NCBI GenBank assembly: GCA_964511945.1
Contig: CAZEHO010000034.1
Coordinates: 1 to 32,516, forward strand
Origin: CAZEHO01 sp964511945
Lineage (GTDB): Bacteria; Actinomycetota; Acidimicrobiia; Spongiisociales; UBA11373
DNA length: 32,516 nt
Direction: 5' to 3'
The translations under genes and the position numbers were made by a program. Of this stretch, positions 31,751 to 32,516 are shown piece after piece. Below the pieces are notes generated by a model. That model did not search any database. It was not told the DNA's origin and worked only from the letters and a program-made list of their open reading frames with translations. Each line of letters opens with the position of its first letter. Positions within the stretch are counted from its first letter, which is position 1.

Positions 31751-32197
31751 GTGCCTGCAGCCCGCTACCACCACGCCGTGACCGTCGCCTGCCCTCCGGA
31801 GCCGCTCTGGGAGGCCATGCAGGAGCCGGCGGTGTGGATCGGGGTCGGTCCGATCGAGCACGTGCGCGACCCGGCGTTCACCGCCGAGGGATACCTCGAC
31901 CGCTACCGCTGGGACGCCACCATCGCAGGCCGCCGCTGGGATGGAACCGCCACGACCAGGCACGCCGAGCCGGGCCGAAAGATGGAGATCCATCTCGATT
32001 CATCGGAGATGGCGGCCGTCGTCACCGCCCAGTTGACGCCGGGTGAAACCGGAACCGAGATGGGGGTCACGATTCAGGCCCGGTCGAAGGGCATGCTCTC
32101 AGGACTGTTCTGGGGTGTGATCGACCAGACGATCAGGAGTTCGATCAAGGACCAGTCGAAGCGGTTCTCAGAGCGGCTCGCCGCTCGCTGCTCGTAG
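31751..32197 (+). CDS. SRPBCC (START/polyketide-cyclase-like) family protein
   Basis: A 148-residue protein with the layout of the SRPBCC helix-grip fold: a first strand YHHAVTVACPPEPLWEAM with the usual Pro-x-x-hydrophobic-Trp start of the first helix, four to five central strands (YRWDATIAGRRWDG, KMEIHLDSSEM, AVVTAQLTP, GTEMGVTIQARSKG) and a long C-terminal helix TIRSSIKDQSKRFSERLAA. Such proteins bind hydrophobic ligands in the cavity under the long helix. No catalytic residues of a named subfamily are visible, and the ligand is unknown. The start is a GTG just after a -10 element. It converges on atpC, seven bases apart. Confidence 0.78.
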   Translation: MPAARYHHAVTVACPPEPLWEAMQEPAVWIGVGPIEHVRDPAFTAEGYLDRYRWDATIAGRRWDGTATTRHAEPGRKMEIHLDSSEMAAVVTAQLTPGETGTEMGVTIQARSKGMLSGLFWGVIDQTIRSSIKDQSKRFSERLAARCS

Positions 32198-32204
32198 CCC
32201 GTCG

Positions 32205-32516
32205 CTACTCGGCCTCTTCGGCCGCCATCGATTCAGCCAGTTCCTTGGCCGCGTCGGCATCGCCCTCGGCGAGCACAGCCCGGTCGGTGAGCAGCGTGAC
32301 ATCGTTGTGATCGATCTGCAGGAAGCCACCGTGCATCGCGATGGTGATCTTGTCGCCACCGACCGCGTGCACCACGGTGCTGCCGGTCGCCAGCGCCGCC
32401 ATCGTTGGCTCGTGGTCGGCGAGGATCCCGATCTCGCCCTCGGTGGTCCGGGTAATGACCATCTCGGCCTCGCCGGTCCAGACGATCTCCTCCGGAGACA
32501 CGACCTGCAGCTTGAA
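32205..32516 (-). CDS. atpC: F-type ATP synthase epsilon subunit (partial at right edge)
   Basis: The epsilon subunit forms part of the central stalk of F1 and regulates ATP hydrolysis. The visible 103 residues read FKLQVVSPEEIVWTGEAEM in from the window edge and continue with GEIGILADHEPTMAALATG and VHAVGGDKITIAMHGGFLQI, the canonical beta-sandwich of epsilon. The C-terminal helix segment AVLAEGDADAAKELAESMA is shortened compared with E. coli: only one helix is present, as in many actinobacteria. The reading frame is open to the last base, and the true start codon lies just outside the window. It is presumably the last gene of an atp operon read leftward (atpD upstream). Confidence 0.93.
   Translation of the reverse strand, partial: FKLQVVSPEEIVWTGEAEMVITRTTEGEIGILADHEPTMAALATGSTVVHAVGGDKITIAMHGGFLQIDHNDVTLLTDRAVLAEGDADAAKELAESMAAEEAE

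Overview
The window is high-GC DNA with densely packed genes, frequent 4-base ATGA/GTGA overlaps, GTG starts and many TAnnnT hexamers 6-9 nt before start codons. A nickel superoxide dismutase with its maturation protease, a KorAB 2-oxoacid:ferredoxin oxidoreductase, a Mca/MshB-like deacetylase and a glgCA pair point to an actinobacterium. It may be an uncultured Acidimicrobiia-like lineage, but that placement is inference. One 100-N run (29587-29686) shows that this is a scaffold, probably from a draft or metagenome assembly.

Region 1 (about 1-5400, minus strand) is a tightly packed bacterial microcompartment (BMC) operon. In transcription order it encodes an RpiB/LacA-type sugar-phosphate isomerase, deoxyribose-phosphate aldolase (DeoC), a double-stacking-type BMC-T, BMC-H, BMC-P, a CoA-acylating aldehyde dehydrogenase (PduP/EutE-like), a second BMC-T and two more BMC-P pentamers. 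It then runs off the left edge. The content fits the sugar-phosphate-utilising (SPU) class: DeoC would split 2-deoxyribose-5-phosphate into glyceraldehyde-3-phosphate and acetaldehyde inside the shell, and the dehydrogenase would turn the acetaldehyde into acetyl-CoA. All three enzymes carry N-terminal amphipathic helices that look like encapsulation peptides. The shell proteins resemble the Haliangium ochraceum set as I remember it. This is the most distinctive system in the window.

Region 2 (5.5-13.7 kb, plus strand) holds a small HTH/coiled-coil protein coupled to an EamA-type transporter, a two-domain GT2 glycosyltransferase coupled to a sulfotransferase, and a four-gene operon of two ABC ATPase/permease pairs. 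Region 3 (13.7-21.5 kb) has a YdeI/OmdA-family protein, MurJ, a TPR-glycosyltransferase, the divergent sodN/sodX pair and the glgC-glgA operon. Region 4 (21.6-29.6 kb, plus strand) has a penicillin-acylase-family hydrolase, a DUF3048 lipoprotein coupled to an amidase, and korA-korB behind a leader with a strong hairpin. Region 5 (29.6-32.5 kb) has a K+ channel cut by the gap, a methyltransferase, a PIG-L deacetylase, an SRPBCC protein and, at the right edge, the start of the ATP synthase epsilon gene.

No rRNA, tRNA, CRISPR array, insertion sequence or prophage gene was recognised. No gene-free stretch exceeds 300 bases; the longest are 5381-5548 and 26533-26672, and both carry regulatory-looking structure.
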